DNA from: Myxacorys californica WJT36-NPBG1
GTDB lineage: Bacteria > Cyanobacteriota > Cyanobacteriia > Leptolyngbyales > Leptolyngbyaceae
NCBI GenBank assembly: GCA_019359315.1
Contig: JAHHHO010000053.1
Span: 1-35,769 of the forward strand
Length of the DNA: 35,769 nucleotides
Direction of reading: 5' to 3'
Below the pieces are notes generated by a model, which was not told where the DNA came from, made no database searches, and saw only the letters and a program-made list of their open reading frames with translations. This document shows, piece after piece, positions 17,298 to 27,014 of this stretch. Positions within the stretch are counted from its first letter, which is position 1. The number at the start of each line of letters is the position of its first letter. Made by a program: the position numbers and the translations under genes.

Positions 17298-18215
17298 ATG
17301 ACTCTGGAACAATTAAGAGTTTTTCTAGCCGTTGCAGAACACATGCATTTTACGAGAGCGGCTGAAGCACTTTACGTTACTCAGCCCGCTGTCAGTGCGG
17401 CAATTCAAAGCCTGGAAGAAGAATACAGCGTGAAATTATTCCATCGTGTCGGTCGTCGGGTTGAGATTGCCGAAGCGGGAAAGCTACTGCAAATGGAGGC
17501 ACAGAAAATTCTCGATCAAGTAGCGTTGACCGAGCGAGGCCTGCGTGAACTGAACAATCTTCAACGTGGTGAATTGAGATTGGGATCAAGTCTGACAATT
17601 GGAAACTACTGGCTGCCAGAAAAAATTAGCCAATTCAAAATTGCCTATCCTGGAATCACTGTGAATTGTACGTTGGCGAATGCGAAGGAAATCTGTGAAG
17701 GGACAGCAACCGGATTTTTTGACCTCGGTTTAGTCACAGGAGATATCCAATCTTCGCTAAAGACGGCACTAGATCAAGAAGTGGTGGGAACGGAACGCTT
17801 TCAAATTGTGGTGGGTCGATCTCATCCTTGGTTTAGTCGCGCTAGGATTTGTGTTAGAGAGCTGACGAAAACGGCTTGGGTGATGCGAGAGCCAGGATCG
17901 GGAACGCAGCAAATTTTAGAGCAAACGCTTCAAGGTTGGGGCATCGATCGGAATCAACTAAATGTGATTTTGGTCTTTAGTACCAGTGAAATGGTGAAGG
18001 CTGTGGTTGAAAGTGGCGTGGGTGCTGCTGCGATTCCTGAATTGATGGTGCAAAAGGAGTTACAGCTTTCGACGCTACGGGCGATCGAGATTACCAATAG
18101 CCGCAAAGGGACGGGATCGATTTTAGAAATTGTGCAGCCCGTTTGGAAGCTGAAGCATCGAGAGCGATTTCAAACCCAACTCGCGATCGCATTTGAACAA
18201 ATGCTAATGACGTGA
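17298..18215 (+). CDS. LysR-family transcriptional regulator
   Basis: 305 residues. The N-terminal winged helix (MTLEQLRVFLAVAEHMHFTR then AAEALYVTQPAVSAAIQSLE) is canonical, and the C-terminal part is the two-lobed effector domain. The family size is normal. CysB and CbbR-like members use the same architecture, and the effector cannot be read from sequence. The divergent position suggests it controls the amino-acid permease. It converges with the SPFH gene 21 bp downstream. Confidence 0.9.
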   Translation: MTLEQLRVFLAVAEHMHFTRAAEALYVTQPAVSAAIQSLEEEYSVKLFHRVGRRVEIAEAGKLLQMEAQKILDQVALTERGLRELNNLQRGELRLGSSLTIGNYWLPEKISQFKIAYPGITVNCTLANAKEICEGTATGFFDLGLVTGDIQSSLKTALDQEVVGTERFQIVVGRSHPWFSRARICVRELTKTAWVMREPGSGTQQILEQTLQGWGIDRNQLNVILVFSTSEMVKAVVESGVGAAAIPELMVQKELQLSTLRAIEITNSRKGTGSILEIVQPVWKLKHRERFQTQLAIAFEQMLMT

Positions 18216-18236
18216 ATTTCCTTTGTTTCTGACCCT

Positions 18237-19109
18237 CTATTTCTGACTCTGTGTTAGCTTCTGCATCTTCATCAGTTGCTTGACGTCGATCACCTTTGTC
18301 CCGTTGTCGCCCATGATCAACGGTAAATTTCCATTCCATTTTTCGATCGCTTGCTTTTCTAATAACTCTGAGGTGAGATTTTCGCGCAGTAAGCGTTGTG
18401 CTTCCGCTTCTCCTTTCGCTAAATTAACCTTTGCTTCTGCTTCTTTAATAGCTTTTAGCGCCACAAATTCTGCTTGTTTCGCTTCTTGTTCCGCAATCTG
18501 TTTTGCTTCAACTGCATCACTAAATCGCTCTGAGAAATGAACATGCACCAGAGAAATATCATCGATAGCAATGTGATAGGCGGCAAGTCGCGTGTTTAGC
18601 GCCTGATCTACCCCTGCTTTGACTTCTCCTCTTCGAGTAATAATCTCTTCAGCCGTATATTGCGCGACGACGGCTTTCAGCCCTTCTTCAACTGCTGGAT
18701 TAATGATTCGTTCGATGATGGCGGTTTCACTGCCAATCTGCTGAAAAATAATATTTGCTTCCTCTGGAATAATATGCCAATTCAGCGCAACATCGGTAAA
18801 AACATCTTGCAGATCTTTGGAGGACGCTTCCGCAGAAATCTTGTGGTTCTGCACGCGAACGCTCAATGTTTCGACCGTGTTGACGATCGGAATGATGACA
18901 TGAATGCCTTCGCCTAAAATTTGCTCTTGCACCTCGCCAAACTGCATTAATATACCGCGTTGTCCCGCTTCGATAACCACAAAGAAAGTAGAGAGCAGCG
19001 CAAGCAATATGAGCAAAATCAAAATCCGAGTAAAAGCATAGACATCTTTTTTACTCGTCGCTTTGGTTGCTCTAAATTCAGGGACTTGTTTAGCAGAGTT
19101 TACAGTCAT
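18237..19109 (-). CDS. SPFH/prohibitin-family membrane protein
   Basis: 290 residues from ATG 19109; a GTG at 19121 with GAAG upstream is an alternative. One N-terminal transmembrane helix (about residues 28-46) is followed by GQRGILMQFGEV...GEGIHVIIPIVNTVE, the opening of the prohibitin SPFH domain, then a long helical region rich in EAK repeats (about 205-260). Bacterial prohibitin-like proteins oligomerise in the membrane and scaffold proteases or transporters. The gene shares its upstream region, with a short dyad at 19197-19219, with the methanethiol oxidase gene. Confidence 0.85.
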   Translation of the reverse strand: MTVNSAKQVPEFRATKATSKKDVYAFTRILILLILLALLSTFFVVIEAGQRGILMQFGEVQEQILGEGIHVIIPIVNTVETLSVRVQNHKISAEASSKDLQDVFTDVALNWHIIPEEANIIFQQIGSETAIIERIINPAVEEGLKAVVAQYTAEEIITRRGEVKAGVDQALNTRLAAYHIAIDDISLVHVHFSERFSDAVEAKQIAEQEAKQAEFVALKAIKEAEAKVNLAKGEAEAQRLLRENLTSELLEKQAIEKWNGNLPLIMGDNGTKVIDVKQLMKMQKLTQSQK

Positions 19110-19196
19110 AGGCGATCGCACGATTTCTTCACGAATCGTAAGCTTGAGCGAGGTTCACGGCTTCTGAAGATTTTTCAAACTCCTTCAAAACGCATA

Positions 19197-19219
19197 AATC
19201 TACCGATTTACCGTAGTAT
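19197..19219 (-). promoter_or_regulatory. Short-spacer variant of the dyad between SPFH and methanethiol oxidase genes
   Basis: On the minus strand ATACTAC, nine bases (GGTAAATCG), GTAGATT. The arms equal those of the copy at 34341-34374, but the spacer is 9 bp instead of 20, 11 bp shorter or about one helical turn. It lies 88 bp from the SPFH start and 136 bp from the SBP56 start. Confidence 0.55.
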
Positions 19220-19354
19220 ACTCAATTTCAGGAGAGCTGAGTTAGTATTTAACATTACTTTCAGAGCGCTACTTCCAGCTTCTAAACCAGGAGCGCCAGT
19301 CTAATTAATACAAGTTCTAGGACATACTCTCTAGTACCCATTTAGGCACCTCTC

Positions 19355-20707
19355 ATGGCACATACATGTTGTGGACCAGGTTACGCTTCCCCAGAGGCGG
19401 CGATCAAAGCAGAGCGGGAAAAGCTGTTGTATACGATCGCGCTCTATACCGGAACTAGCATCGAGGAACCCGACTATCTCGCTACGATCGATGTCGATTC
19501 AAACTCTCCCACTTACGGCCAAGTGATTCATCGCCTACCGATGCCCTACATTGGTGATGAACTCCACCACTTCGGCTGGAATGCCTGTAGTTCTTGTCAT
19601 GAGGATGCGACTAAATCTCGCAGATTCTTAGTGATTCCCGCGATTCGGTCTAGCCGTATTTACATTGTTGACACTGCCGATGCTAAGGCTCCCAAAATTC
19701 ATAAGGTGATTGAGCCAGAGGAAATCAAAGCAAAAACGAATCTTACTGCACCTCATACCGTTCATTGTCTTGCCAATAGTCAAATCATGATTTCGATGTT
19801 GGGAGATGGAGAAGGCAATGGTCCCGGTGGCTTTTTACTCCTCGATGACAACTTTGATATTGCTGGGCGGTGGGAACATCACGCCGATGCGATGAAGTTC
19901 AACTACGACTTCTGGTATCAACCGCGTCATAACGTCATGGTCAGTAGTGAATGGGGTGCGCCCAAAACGTTTTATCCAGGCTTTGATCTCAATGATGTTT
20001 CGGCAGATCACTATGGGCATCAACTCCACTTTTGGGATTGGCAGAAGCATGACATTATCCAAAGTATTGATTTAGGCGAGGAAGGGTTAATTCCGTTAGA
20101 AGTTCGGTTTCATCACAATCCTGACAGCACACATGGTTATGTTGGTGCTGCACTCAGCAGTAATATTTGGCATTGGAGCAAAGAAAACGGACAGTGGGCG
20201 GTGAGTAAAGTTGTCGATGTGCCGCCTGTAGAGCTTGAAGGATGGGCATTTCCGGTGCCATCATTGATTACAGATCTTTTAATTTCACTTGACGATCGCT
20301 ATCTCTATTTTTCCAACTGGCTCCACGGCGACATTCGCCAATACGACATTCGTGATCCGGCTCAGCCAAAACTTACAGGGCAAGTGTGGTGCGGTGGCCT
20401 ACTAGGCAAGAGTGTTGCAGTGAAAGGTCGTAAACTCGTCGGAGGTCCGCAGATGCTGCAACTGAGTTTAGATGGCAAGCGGCTTTACGTGACGAGTTCC
20501 CTCTTTAGTACGTGGGATAATCAATTCTATCCAGAAATGAGCAAAACGGGTTCGTACCTGCTGCAAATCGATTGTGACACTGAGAACGGCGGACTCTCGA
20601 TCAATGAAGATTTTTACATTGATTTTGGCAAAGAACCGAAGGGTCCGGCTCGTGCCCACGAGATGCGTTATCCGGGCGGAGACACTACTTCGGATATCTG
20701 GATTTAA
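19355..20707 (+). CDS. mtoX: Methanethiol oxidase / selenium-binding protein SBP56
   Basis: 450 residues, start MAHTCCGPGYASPEAA, the hallmark of the SBP56 family. Further signatures are HHFGWNACSSCH (about residues 71-82), APHTVHCL, SSEWGAP, the HHNPDSTHGYVGAAL block and PGGDTTSDIW at the C-terminus. Characterised bacterial MtoX oxidises methanethiol to formaldehyde, hydrogen sulfide and hydrogen peroxide (EC 1.8.3.4) and needs copper. No signal peptide is visible, so a cytoplasmic form is likely. The [2Fe-2S] ferredoxin gene begins two bases after its stop, so the two are cotranscribed. The family is secure; the substrate in this organism is inferred. Confidence 0.9.
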   Translation: MAHTCCGPGYASPEAAIKAEREKLLYTIALYTGTSIEEPDYLATIDVDSNSPTYGQVIHRLPMPYIGDELHHFGWNACSSCHEDATKSRRFLVIPAIRSSRIYIVDTADAKAPKIHKVIEPEEIKAKTNLTAPHTVHCLANSQIMISMLGDGEGNGPGGFLLLDDNFDIAGRWEHHADAMKFNYDFWYQPRHNVMVSSEWGAPKTFYPGFDLNDVSADHYGHQLHFWDWQKHDIIQSIDLGEEGLIPLEVRFHHNPDSTHGYVGAALSSNIWHWSKENGQWAVSKVVDVPPVELEGWAFPVPSLITDLLISLDDRYLYFSNWLHGDIRQYDIRDPAQPKLTGQVWCGGLLGKSVAVKGRKLVGGPQMLQLSLDGKRLYVTSSLFSTWDNQFYPEMSKTGSYLLQIDCDTENGGLSINEDFYIDFGKEPKGPARAHEMRYPGGDTTSDIWI

Positions 20708-20709
20708 TC

Positions 20710-21036
20710 GTGAAAACGCATCGGATTGAATTAGTCAACCGGAACAACATCACGATCGATGTCGCTGAAAACCAAACCATTTTAGACGCGATCGAGCAAG
20801 CCGGATTATGCTTACCCGTCGGCTGCCGCTATGGTGTTTGCATCACTTGCGCTGCTAAGTTAGTTCAAGGCACAGTAGACCAGACTGAAGCCCGTTGTCT
20901 AAAGCCAGAGCAAATTGCAGCGGGCTATGTTTTGCTATGCATTGCGTATGCAAAGTCGGATTCTAAATTTGAAGTGGGTGCCGAGTGCCAAGAAGCTCTT
21001 TACCCGAATCCCTTTAGGGGGATCAGCAAAGATTGA
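20710..21036 (+). CDS. Plant-type [2Fe-2S] ferredoxin
   Basis: 108 residues from GTG 20710, two bases after the mtoX stop. Cluster ligands are C39, C44 and C47 (CRYGVCITC) with C77, exactly the plant-type spacing. The C-terminal tail (NPFRGISKD) is longer than in photosynthetic ferredoxin. The tight pairing suggests it passes electrons to or from the SBP56 enzyme or protects it, which is inferred and not part of the usual MtoX picture. Confidence 0.9.
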   Translation: MKTHRIELVNRNNITIDVAENQTILDAIEQAGLCLPVGCRYGVCITCAAKLVQGTVDQTEARCLKPEQIAAGYVLLCIAYAKSDSKFEVGAECQEALYPNPFRGISKD

Positions 21037-21088
21037 TTCCTCGTCACTGCGGCTTAGAAGGATTGGCTGTTAGATACTTGAGGTTTTT

Positions 21089-21120
21089 GTTTACGTTAAC
21101 CAACGTAAACCGAAAATTTT
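21089..21120 (+). terminator. Probable terminator after the ferredoxin gene
   Basis: GTTTACGTT, a 4-base loop, AACGTAAAC (perfect 9-bp stem), then CGAAAATTTT. The T-run is weak, but the place is right. On the minus strand it is followed by AAAAACC. Confidence 0.5.
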
Positions 21121-21166
21121 AATGCCACTTTAACATTTATCAATTAGAACCTCGTACCAAAATACT

Positions 21167-22091
21167 AGACTTCTTGCAAAAGTCACGAATCTAGGTCTGA
21201 AGTAGATGTGTGAAGCATGGCTAATTCATAATTGTACAAATCTGCAATCAAGTTGAACCGTAAACCAAACCGCTTACGACGGTTGCGGTAGCGCTCTGCC
21301 ACAATGCGCCAGATCTTCAAGCGGCGGTTCACATGTTCGGCAATCACGCGCCGTCGTGCTAAATCACGGTTGTAGTGTCGATCCGGTTTGTCCAACGCTG
21401 CCTTTCTCGATTTTTTCTTAGGGGTCTGGCTGTTGGAATGCAGGTTGAGGATGCCTTGGTAGCCCTTGTCAGCCAGCAGTTGAATCTTGGAACTCACGGG
21501 AAGACGGCTCTGCTTGAAGAGGCGAAAATCGTGCACTCGACCTTTGGCAAAAGCCGTACAAATAATCCTTCCGGTTGACTGGTCGACCACGACTTGCGAC
21601 TTGAGCGTATGGCGTTTCTTTTTACCGGAGTAGAATTGTCGCCCTTTTTTTAGGGCGTTCCACCGGAGTCTCGGTTACATCGACCACGAGTACCTCAAGT
21701 TCATGCTCGCTAGCGTACAGCTTTTTCTGACCAGGCAAGGCGAAGCGCCCTGACCCAATTAGGGTCTCTTCCACAGACCGGATAGTTCGGTAGGCAGTAG
21801 ATTCATCTACCCCCCACGATTGAGCAATATGAAAATACGTGCGCTACTCTCGCCAATACTGCAACGTCATCAGTAATGGATTCGGGATGCTCAACTTTGA
21901 CGGTCTACCTGGCTTACGCTTCTGTCGAGCTTTTGCTTCCAGCACGGCTACCATTTCGGCAAACGTCTCCGGACGCACTCCGCATAGCCGTTTGAACGCT
22001 TCTGGTCTGAAATCTTGAACTTGCTCGTAGGTCATCGACTTTCCCTCCTTAACCTACTTCTACTCAGTTCTCAGACTTTTGCAAGAAGTCT
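21167..22091 (-). mobile_element. IS5-family insertion sequence
   Basis: 925 bp with perfect 18-bp terminal repeats (AGACTTCTTGCAAAAGTC) at 21167-21184 and 22074-22091. ACT on both sides (21164-21166 and 22092-22094) is a probable 3-bp target duplication. The perfect ends indicate recent insertion. It lies between the ferredoxin terminator and the regulatory region of ssuA. Confidence 0.85.
21183..22035 (-). pseudogene. IS5-family transposase with an internal TAG and an A7 frameshift site
   Basis: The N-terminal part starts at ATG 22035 and meets TAG at 21844-21846 (in YWRE*RTYFHIAQSWG). The frame then stays open through VVVDVTETPVERPKK, with the first catalytic Asp. At 21645-21651 a run of seven A on the coding strand changes frame by +1, and the C-terminal half continues with LLADKGYQG (second Asp) and IAEHVNRRLK (Glu) to 21183. 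IS5-type elements often split their transposase at such A-runs, so the shift may be functional. The TAG is probably inactivating. The stop codon lies inside the left terminal repeat. Confidence 0.75.
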
Positions 22092-22155
22092 ACTGAAATT
22101 GACAAGTCTGCCACAGACGCTGATCTTGTCGCTTCACCTTTAGATTGTCATCAAA

Positions 22156-22189
22156 AATCTACGGTTCGTCTATAGAGATGTCGTATTTT
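22156..22189 (+). promoter_or_regulatory. 34-bp dyad, copy 1 before ssuA
   Basis: AATCTAC, 20-bp spacer starting GGTTCGTC, GTATTTT. It lies 254 bp upstream of the ssuA start and is the first of two copies there. Confidence 0.65.
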
Positions 22190-22245
22190 TTCTGAAAACT
22201 CTTGAATTGCTGGATCAGCTATGGCATACTCCTAACTTAGCGAAA

Positions 22246-22279
22246 TAAATACTGTATCTTGATCGGTTAACCGTAGATT
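22246..22279 (-). promoter_or_regulatory. 34-bp dyad, copy 2 before ssuA
   Basis: On the minus strand AATCTAC, 20-bp spacer starting GGTTAACCGAT, GTATTTA. The GGTTAACCGAT core is identical to the copy before the second rrf2 gene. It lies about 130 bp upstream of the ssuA start. Confidence 0.7.
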
Positions 22280-22409
22280 ACGAAGCACTTGTTTTACGGT
22301 GTGCGATCGCTACCCTGTATTTCTCGTCACAATTCATGTCTAAAAAATTGGCTCAGGCAGTAAAGGTTGTCTGCTGTTTCAATTGCTATTGCAGGAGTAA
22401 GTTGTATTA

Positions 22410-23456
22410 ATGATGTCTAGAAAGCTTCCGAACCCGTCTCTCACCCGATCTTCGACTGGATTGCTCGCGATCGGATTGGGATTGAGTGTTGCGATCGCGT
22501 CTTGCACACCAAGCAATTCAACAAATCAACTGACCTCGAATCTGCCTAATTCCTCCCCTGCAAGCAGTACGAATGCTGGTCAGAATAACGAAGGACAGTT
22601 GGTTCGGATTGGCTATCAGAAGTTTGGAACACTCAATATCCTCAAAGCACGCGGCAACCTAGATCAACAGTTAAAAAAACAAGGTATCTCAGTTCAGTGG
22701 ATTCAATTTCCAGCAGGACCGCAACTTTTAGAAGCTTTGAACACAGGCAGTATTGATTTTGGACACACGGGGGAAGCACCCCCCGTCTTTGCCCAAGCGG
22801 CAAACGCACCCTTGCTTTATATTGCAAGCCAAACCCCAAACCCCAAGGCTGAAGCCATCCTAGTTCGCAAAGATTCTGCCCTTCAATCGGTAGCCGATCT
22901 CAAAGGAAAGACCATCGCACTCAACAAAGGCTCGAATGTCCATTTTCTGTTAGTGAAAGCTCTGGCAGACGCAGGTGTGAAATACGAAGATGTCATGCTA
23001 AAGTTCTTGCCGCCTGCGGATGCAAGAGCCGCTTTCGAGCAGGGCCGTGTGGATGCTTGGGTGATCTGGGATCCATTTTTTAGCGCCGCGAAGCGAGCGA
23101 CTGAGGCGCGGGTTCTTAGAGACGGAGAAGGACTTGTTGCCAATCGAGAGTTTTATTTAGCGGCAAAGCCGTTTAATGACAAATATCCTGAGCGAATCAA
23201 GACTGTACTTGAAGAAATCAAGAAAGCGGATGTCTGGGCAAAGGAGAACGTCACTGATGCTGCAAAACTTCTCTCGCCGGAACTGGGAATTGATGTGGCA
23301 ACGCTAGAAGAAGTGCTGCAACGTCGTCCTTCTGGAGTCCAGTCGATCAGTCCAGATATTGTGAAATATCAACAAGACATTGCTAATACGTTTCTCAAAT
23401 TAAAGCTGCTGCCAAAAGCGATCGACGTAAAAGAAGTGGCTCAAACAACACCATAG
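22410..23456 (+). CDS. ssuA: Aliphatic sulfonate ABC transporter substrate-binding lipoprotein
   Basis: 348 residues. AGGAG lies upstream of a double ATG (22410 and 22413). The signal peptide ends in a lipobox, IASC, so Cys32 would be lipidated. A Ser/Asn/Thr-rich tether follows, then the binding domain: IGYQKFGTLNILKARG and GSIDFGHTGEAPPVFAQA are characteristic of SsuA-type proteins. It delivers alkanesulfonates to SsuC. First gene of ssuADCB, behind two 34-bp dyads. Confidence 0.9.
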   Translation: MMSRKLPNPSLTRSSTGLLAIGLGLSVAIASCTPSNSTNQLTSNLPNSSPASSTNAGQNNEGQLVRIGYQKFGTLNILKARGNLDQQLKKQGISVQWIQFPAGPQLLEALNTGSIDFGHTGEAPPVFAQAANAPLLYIASQTPNPKAEAILVRKDSALQSVADLKGKTIALNKGSNVHFLLVKALADAGVKYEDVMLKFLPPADARAAFEQGRVDAWVIWDPFFSAAKRATEARVLRDGEGLVANREFYLAAKPFNDKYPERIKTVLEEIKKADVWAKENVTDAAKLLSPELGIDVATLEEVLQRRPSGVQSISPDIVKYQQDIANTFLKLKLLPKAIDVKEVAQTTP

Positions 23457-23488
23457 AAATCTGAAGAAAACCAGCAAAGAGACAATTC

Positions 23489-24646
23489 ATGCAACTACTT
23501 TGGTTTATTCCAACTCACGGAGACGGACACTATCTCGCAAGCGCGATCGGGGGCAGAGCGACGACGTTTCCTTACCTCAAGCAAATTGCTCAAGCAGCCG
23601 ATGAATTAGGGTTTGCAGGCGCTTTGCTGCCGACAGGTCGTTCCTGTGAAGATGCTTGGGTGCTGGCATCGGCATTAGCCGCTGTAACGCGACAGATGCG
23701 ATTTTTGGTGGCAATTCGTCCGGGGCTGATGTCGCCGGGGGTAGCTGCAAGAATGGCGGCAACCTTCGATCGAATTTCTGAAGGACGGTTGCTGATCAAT
23801 GTTGTTACAGGCGGCGATCCCGTCGAACTCGCCGGAGATGGCGTGCATTTAAGCCATGACGATCGCTACCGTTTAACCGATGAATTTCTAACCGTGTGGC
23901 GCAAAATCGCCTCCGGAGAAAGTGCAAATTTTCAGGGCGATTATCTTGATGTTCGCGATGGCAAACTACTGTTTCCACCCGTGCAGAACCCCTACCCGCC
24001 TTTGTGGTTTGGCGGATCGTCTCCCATTGCTCAAGAGATTGCTGCAAAGCATGTGGATGTCTATCTGACGTGGGGTGAACCACCGGAGCGAGTCGCAGAA
24101 AAAATTGCTTCAGTTCGCCAGTTAGCAGAGGCAGAAGGGCGAACCTTACGGTTTGGCATTCGGCTACATGTGATTGTGCGAGAAACCGAAGATGAGGCTT
24201 GGGCGGCGGCAAATCGGTTAATTCGCTATGTCGATGAAAGCGCGATCGCAACTGCCCAAAAAGTTTATGCTCGAATGGATTCAGAAGGTCAACGCCGAAT
24301 GACTCAGCTACATGACGGTAGCCGTGAAGCGTTAGAAATTAGTCCAAACTTGTGGGCTGGTGTAGGTTTGGTACGAGGGGGCGCAGGCACAGCGTTAGTC
24401 GGTGATCCCGATACTGTTGCTGCTCGTATGTTGGAATATGTTGACTTAGGGATTGAAACTTTTATTCTCTCTGGCTATCCCCATTTAGAAGAAGCGTATC
24501 GTGTAGCTGAACTGCTTTTTCCTCGATTGCCATTGGAGAATTTGCCCAAGCGTGAAGAGCAGCACGTCATTAGTCCGTTTGGGGAAATCGTCGCAAATGA
24601 GAAATTTTCATTGCAATCTAGAAAAGCTGCTGCCACAGTAGATTGA
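23489..24646 (+). CDS. ssuD: FMNH2-dependent alkanesulfonate monooxygenase
   Basis: 385 residues of the luciferase-like TIM-barrel fold. [13 protein letters not shown] opens the chain, TGRSCEDAW contains the conserved active-site region Cys, and [19 protein letters not shown] matches the flexible loop. It splits the C-S bond of alkanesulfonates with O2 and reduced flavin, giving an aldehyde and sulfite. The reduced FMN normally comes from SsuE, which is not encoded in this window. It starts 32 bp after ssuA. Confidence 0.95.
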   Translation: MQLLWFIPTHGDGHYLASAIGGRATTFPYLKQIAQAADELGFAGALLPTGRSCEDAWVLASALAAVTRQMRFLVAIRPGLMSPGVAARMAATFDRISEGRLLINVVTGGDPVELAGDGVHLSHDDRYRLTDEFLTVWRKIASGESANFQGDYLDVRDGKLLFPPVQNPYPPLWFGGSSPIAQEIAAKHVDVYLTWGEPPERVAEKIASVRQLAEAEGRTLRFGIRLHVIVRETEDEAWAAANRLIRYVDESAIATAQKVYARMDSEGQRRMTQLHDGSREALEISPNLWAGVGLVRGGAGTALVGDPDTVAARMLEYVDLGIETFILSGYPHLEEAYRVAELLFPRLPLENLPKREEQHVISPFGEIVANEKFSLQSRKAAATVD

Positions 24647-24707
24647 CCCAAAGATTGTCCCAAATCTAGACTGACCCAAAACTTTATCCCTTAAAAAGGG
24701 CTACTAT

Positions 24708-25487
24708 ATGAAAAAACGATTCAACAAACGACTTGATCAACTCATCCCTTGGGGCGTTCCCATTCTGCTGATTGTGATTTGGCAGTTATTGGCACAGGTT
24801 GGCTGGCTTTCAACTCGTATCTTGCCTGCACCGACTGCCGTTTTGCTGGCCGGAATTCGTTTAGCAAGTACTGGGGAACTGTGGCAGCATCTTAGCGTGA
24901 GCGCAAGCCGTGCCGTGACTGGCTTCCTAATTGGTGGCGGAATTGGGTTCACACTAGGCATCATCAATGGCGTTTCTAATGTATCTGAAAAACTGTTAGA
25001 TACCTCATTGCAGATGTTACGAAATGTTCCTCATCTCGCCATGATTCCCTTAGTGATTTTATGGTTTGGAATCGGTGAAGAAGCAAAGTTATTTCTAGTT
25101 TCGCTTGGGGTTTTATTTCCGGTTTATCTCAACACCTTCCATGGCGTTCGCACTGTTGATCCTGGGCTGTTGGAAATGGGTAAAGTCTATGGATTAAAGC
25201 CCTGGGAATTATTTCTGCAAGTTATTCTTCCCAATGCATTACCTTCTATTTTGATTGGGGTAAGGTTTTCACTAGGAATTACTTGGTTAACCCTGATTGT
25301 TGCAGAAACGATCGCAGCCGATTCAGGCATTGGCTACCTAGCGATGAATGCTCGCGAATTTATGCAAACCGATGTGGTCGTCTTTAGCATTCTCATCTAT
25401 GCCTTACTTGGCAAACTTGCAGATTCAATGGCGAAGTTTTTTGAAGCGAGATTGTTAGCGTGGCATCCCAGTTACCAGTTAACTTAG
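24708..25487 (+). CDS. ssuC: Aliphatic sulfonate ABC transporter permease
   Basis: 259 residues with about six membrane helices. The cytoplasmic coupling loop [20 protein letters not shown] is the EAA motif that contacts SsuB. The start is ATG 24708 after a 61-bp gap from ssuD. Family length is normal. Confidence 0.9.
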   Translation: MKKRFNKRLDQLIPWGVPILLIVIWQLLAQVGWLSTRILPAPTAVLLAGIRLASTGELWQHLSVSASRAVTGFLIGGGIGFTLGIINGVSNVSEKLLDTSLQMLRNVPHLAMIPLVILWFGIGEEAKLFLVSLGVLFPVYLNTFHGVRTVDPGLLEMGKVYGLKPWELFLQVILPNALPSILIGVRFSLGITWLTLIVAETIAADSGIGYLAMNAREFMQTDVVVFSILIYALLGKLADSMAKFFEARLLAWHPSYQLT

Positions 25488-25543
25488 ATGACACTTTGAA
25501 TTGCACACATTCCATTACAGGGGTTAACAAGGGGTTTTGTCCG

Positions 25544-26320
25544 ATGACATCAATTAATGGAGCCGATTTAAAGGTTCTAAACCTCACCAAGCGATTTGGC
25601 GATCAGCAGGTGTTGCGGGAAGTCGATTTAGAAGTGATGCCAGGAGAGTTTATTGCGATCGTTGGACGCAGTGGTTGTGGAAAAAGCACGCTACTGCGCC
25701 TCGTTGCGGGCTTAGACCGTCCTTCAGAGGGTAGAGTGCTGGTGAATGGAACTCCCGTGCGACGTGTCGATCCATCAGCACGAATGATGTTCCAAGATGC
25801 GCGGCTTCTGATGTGGAAACGAGTGCTAGAAAATGTTGGATTAGGCTTACGAAATAACTGGCGAAGTAAAGCGAAATGGGCGCTTCAGCAAGTTGGACTA
25901 GCAGATCGAGCAAAGGAGTATCCCGCTGTGCTTTCTGGCGGGCAGCGTCAACGGGTGGCACTTGCTAGAGCGTTGGTCAGTGAACCTCGTCTGTTACTGC
26001 TAGATGAGCCGCTGGGTGCATTGGATGCTCTAACGCGAATTGAAATGCAGCAGTTAATCGAACAGCTTTGGCAGGAGCAGCAATTTACCGCCTTGCTGGT
26101 GACTCATGATGTCGAGGAAGCAGTGACCTTAGCCGATCGCGTCATCCTGATTGAATCCGGTCAAATCGTGATGAATATACCGATTGTGCTTTCCCGTCCG
26201 CGCCACCGCGGAGATGCTGCATTTGCCGCGATCGCTGATCACATTCTCAAACGGATTCTTAATAAAGCAGATGTTGATCAAGACCATACAGAAAGCAGTC
26301 AAGAACTTGTGCTTCATTAA
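25544..26320 (+). CDS. ssuB: Aliphatic sulfonate ABC transporter ATP-binding protein
   Basis: 258 residues from ATG 25544 ([14 protein letters not shown]); a GTG at 25460 inside ssuC would add 28 residues unlike the family. Walker [10 protein letters not shown] is near 41-49, the signature LSGGQRQR and Walker [12 protein letters not shown] follow, then LVTHDVEEA. It lacks a long regulatory domain, as usual for SsuB. Last gene of the operon, followed by a strong hairpin. Confidence 0.9.
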   Translation: MTSINGADLKVLNLTKRFGDQQVLREVDLEVMPGEFIAIVGRSGCGKSTLLRLVAGLDRPSEGRVLVNGTPVRRVDPSARMMFQDARLLMWKRVLENVGLGLRNNWRSKAKWALQQVGLADRAKEYPAVLSGGQRQRVALARALVSEPRLLLLDEPLGALDALTRIEMQQLIEQLWQEQQFTALLVTHDVEEAVTLADRVILIESGQIVMNIPIVLSRPRHRGDAAFAAIADHILKRILNKADVDQDHTESSQELVLH

Positions 26321-26409
26321 CTCGCTTCAGACTAGCGTGATGGATTTTTATCAGCAGGATCTAAAGTGTCGGTTCAGGCGCGTTGAACTATTTTTGTTCT
26401 CCACTTGCC

Positions 26410-26446
26410 AGTAGCAAATGGGTTAACTCCTGACCCATTTGCTACT
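26410..26446 (+). terminator. Hairpin terminator of the ssu operon
   Basis: A perfect 14-bp stem (AGTAGCAAATGGGT with its complement) around a 9-base loop, followed by a pyrimidine-rich TCTCTCTTCT. It lies 90 bp after the ssuB stop. It lacks an uninterrupted T-run. Confidence 0.6.
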
Positions 26447-26568
26447 TCTCTCTTCTGCCAATCTGATTCATCACCGAAATTGTGTAACGCAATACTTCTA
26501 AAAAGGCTATGCCATGATTGGAAATTTAGAGCGAGAACTTGACATTTCTCTAACATCCGAAGATCACT

Positions 26569-26883
26569 ATGTTTACCCGCAAAGAGTTTACCCACAAAGA
26601 GCGAAAGCTCAACTTACTCAGATTGCTCAGACAACTGACTTTACCGCGATGGCTGGCAACGTTTGCACTTATTCTTTACGTTGGCTTTCTAGGAAGCTGC
26701 GATCGCTCCAATCTAAAAGTGGTTCGGCTAGATACCATTTGGATTGACTATGCGTACTACAGTCCTGTAAGCCTTGCTTTAAAAGGAAAACACTGGCTGG
26801 AGGAGAAATTAACTGAAAACGTTAAATGCGGGAAGAACGGCAACGGATTGTGCAAAATCCGAATAAGTGAATCAAATAAGTGA
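26569..26883 (+). pseudogene. Truncated second sulfonate-binding protein (SsuA-like)
   Basis: 104 residues. A basic N-terminus and hydrophobic signal peptide end in a lipobox GFLGSC, followed by VVRLDTIWIDYAYYSPVSLA and LKGKHWLEEKL. This is the start of an SsuA/NrtA-type binding protein (D-x-A-YY-x-P-VSL-x-L). The match ends near residue 85, and the last 20 residues (beginning KCGKNGNGL) look unrelated. About 70% of a normal binding domain is missing. A 15-bp unit is repeated near the start (TTTACCCGCAAAGAG then TTTACCCACAAAGAG, 26572-26601). Confidence 0.6.
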
Positions 26884-26972
26884 AAGCAAATTCTAGTAAA
26901 AGAAGCTATTTTGTCGAGCACATTAGAGAGCTGCTGCAAGCTGTTGAAACCAAATTAGACATTCATCTCTAA
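26880..26972 (+). CDS. Possible 30-residue peptide after the truncated gene
   Basis: GTG 26880 overlaps the previous stop by four bases (GTGA) and runs to TAA 26970-26972, giving a helical peptide with SYFVEHIRELLQAVETKLD. It may be the tail of the broken gene in another frame or a coupled small protein. Confidence 0.25.
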   Translation: MKANSSKRSYFVEHIRELLQAVETKLDIHL

Positions 26973-27014
26973 ACAATGCTGAGAGTATGTGACGGAACGA
27001 CTTACTTTCACGAA

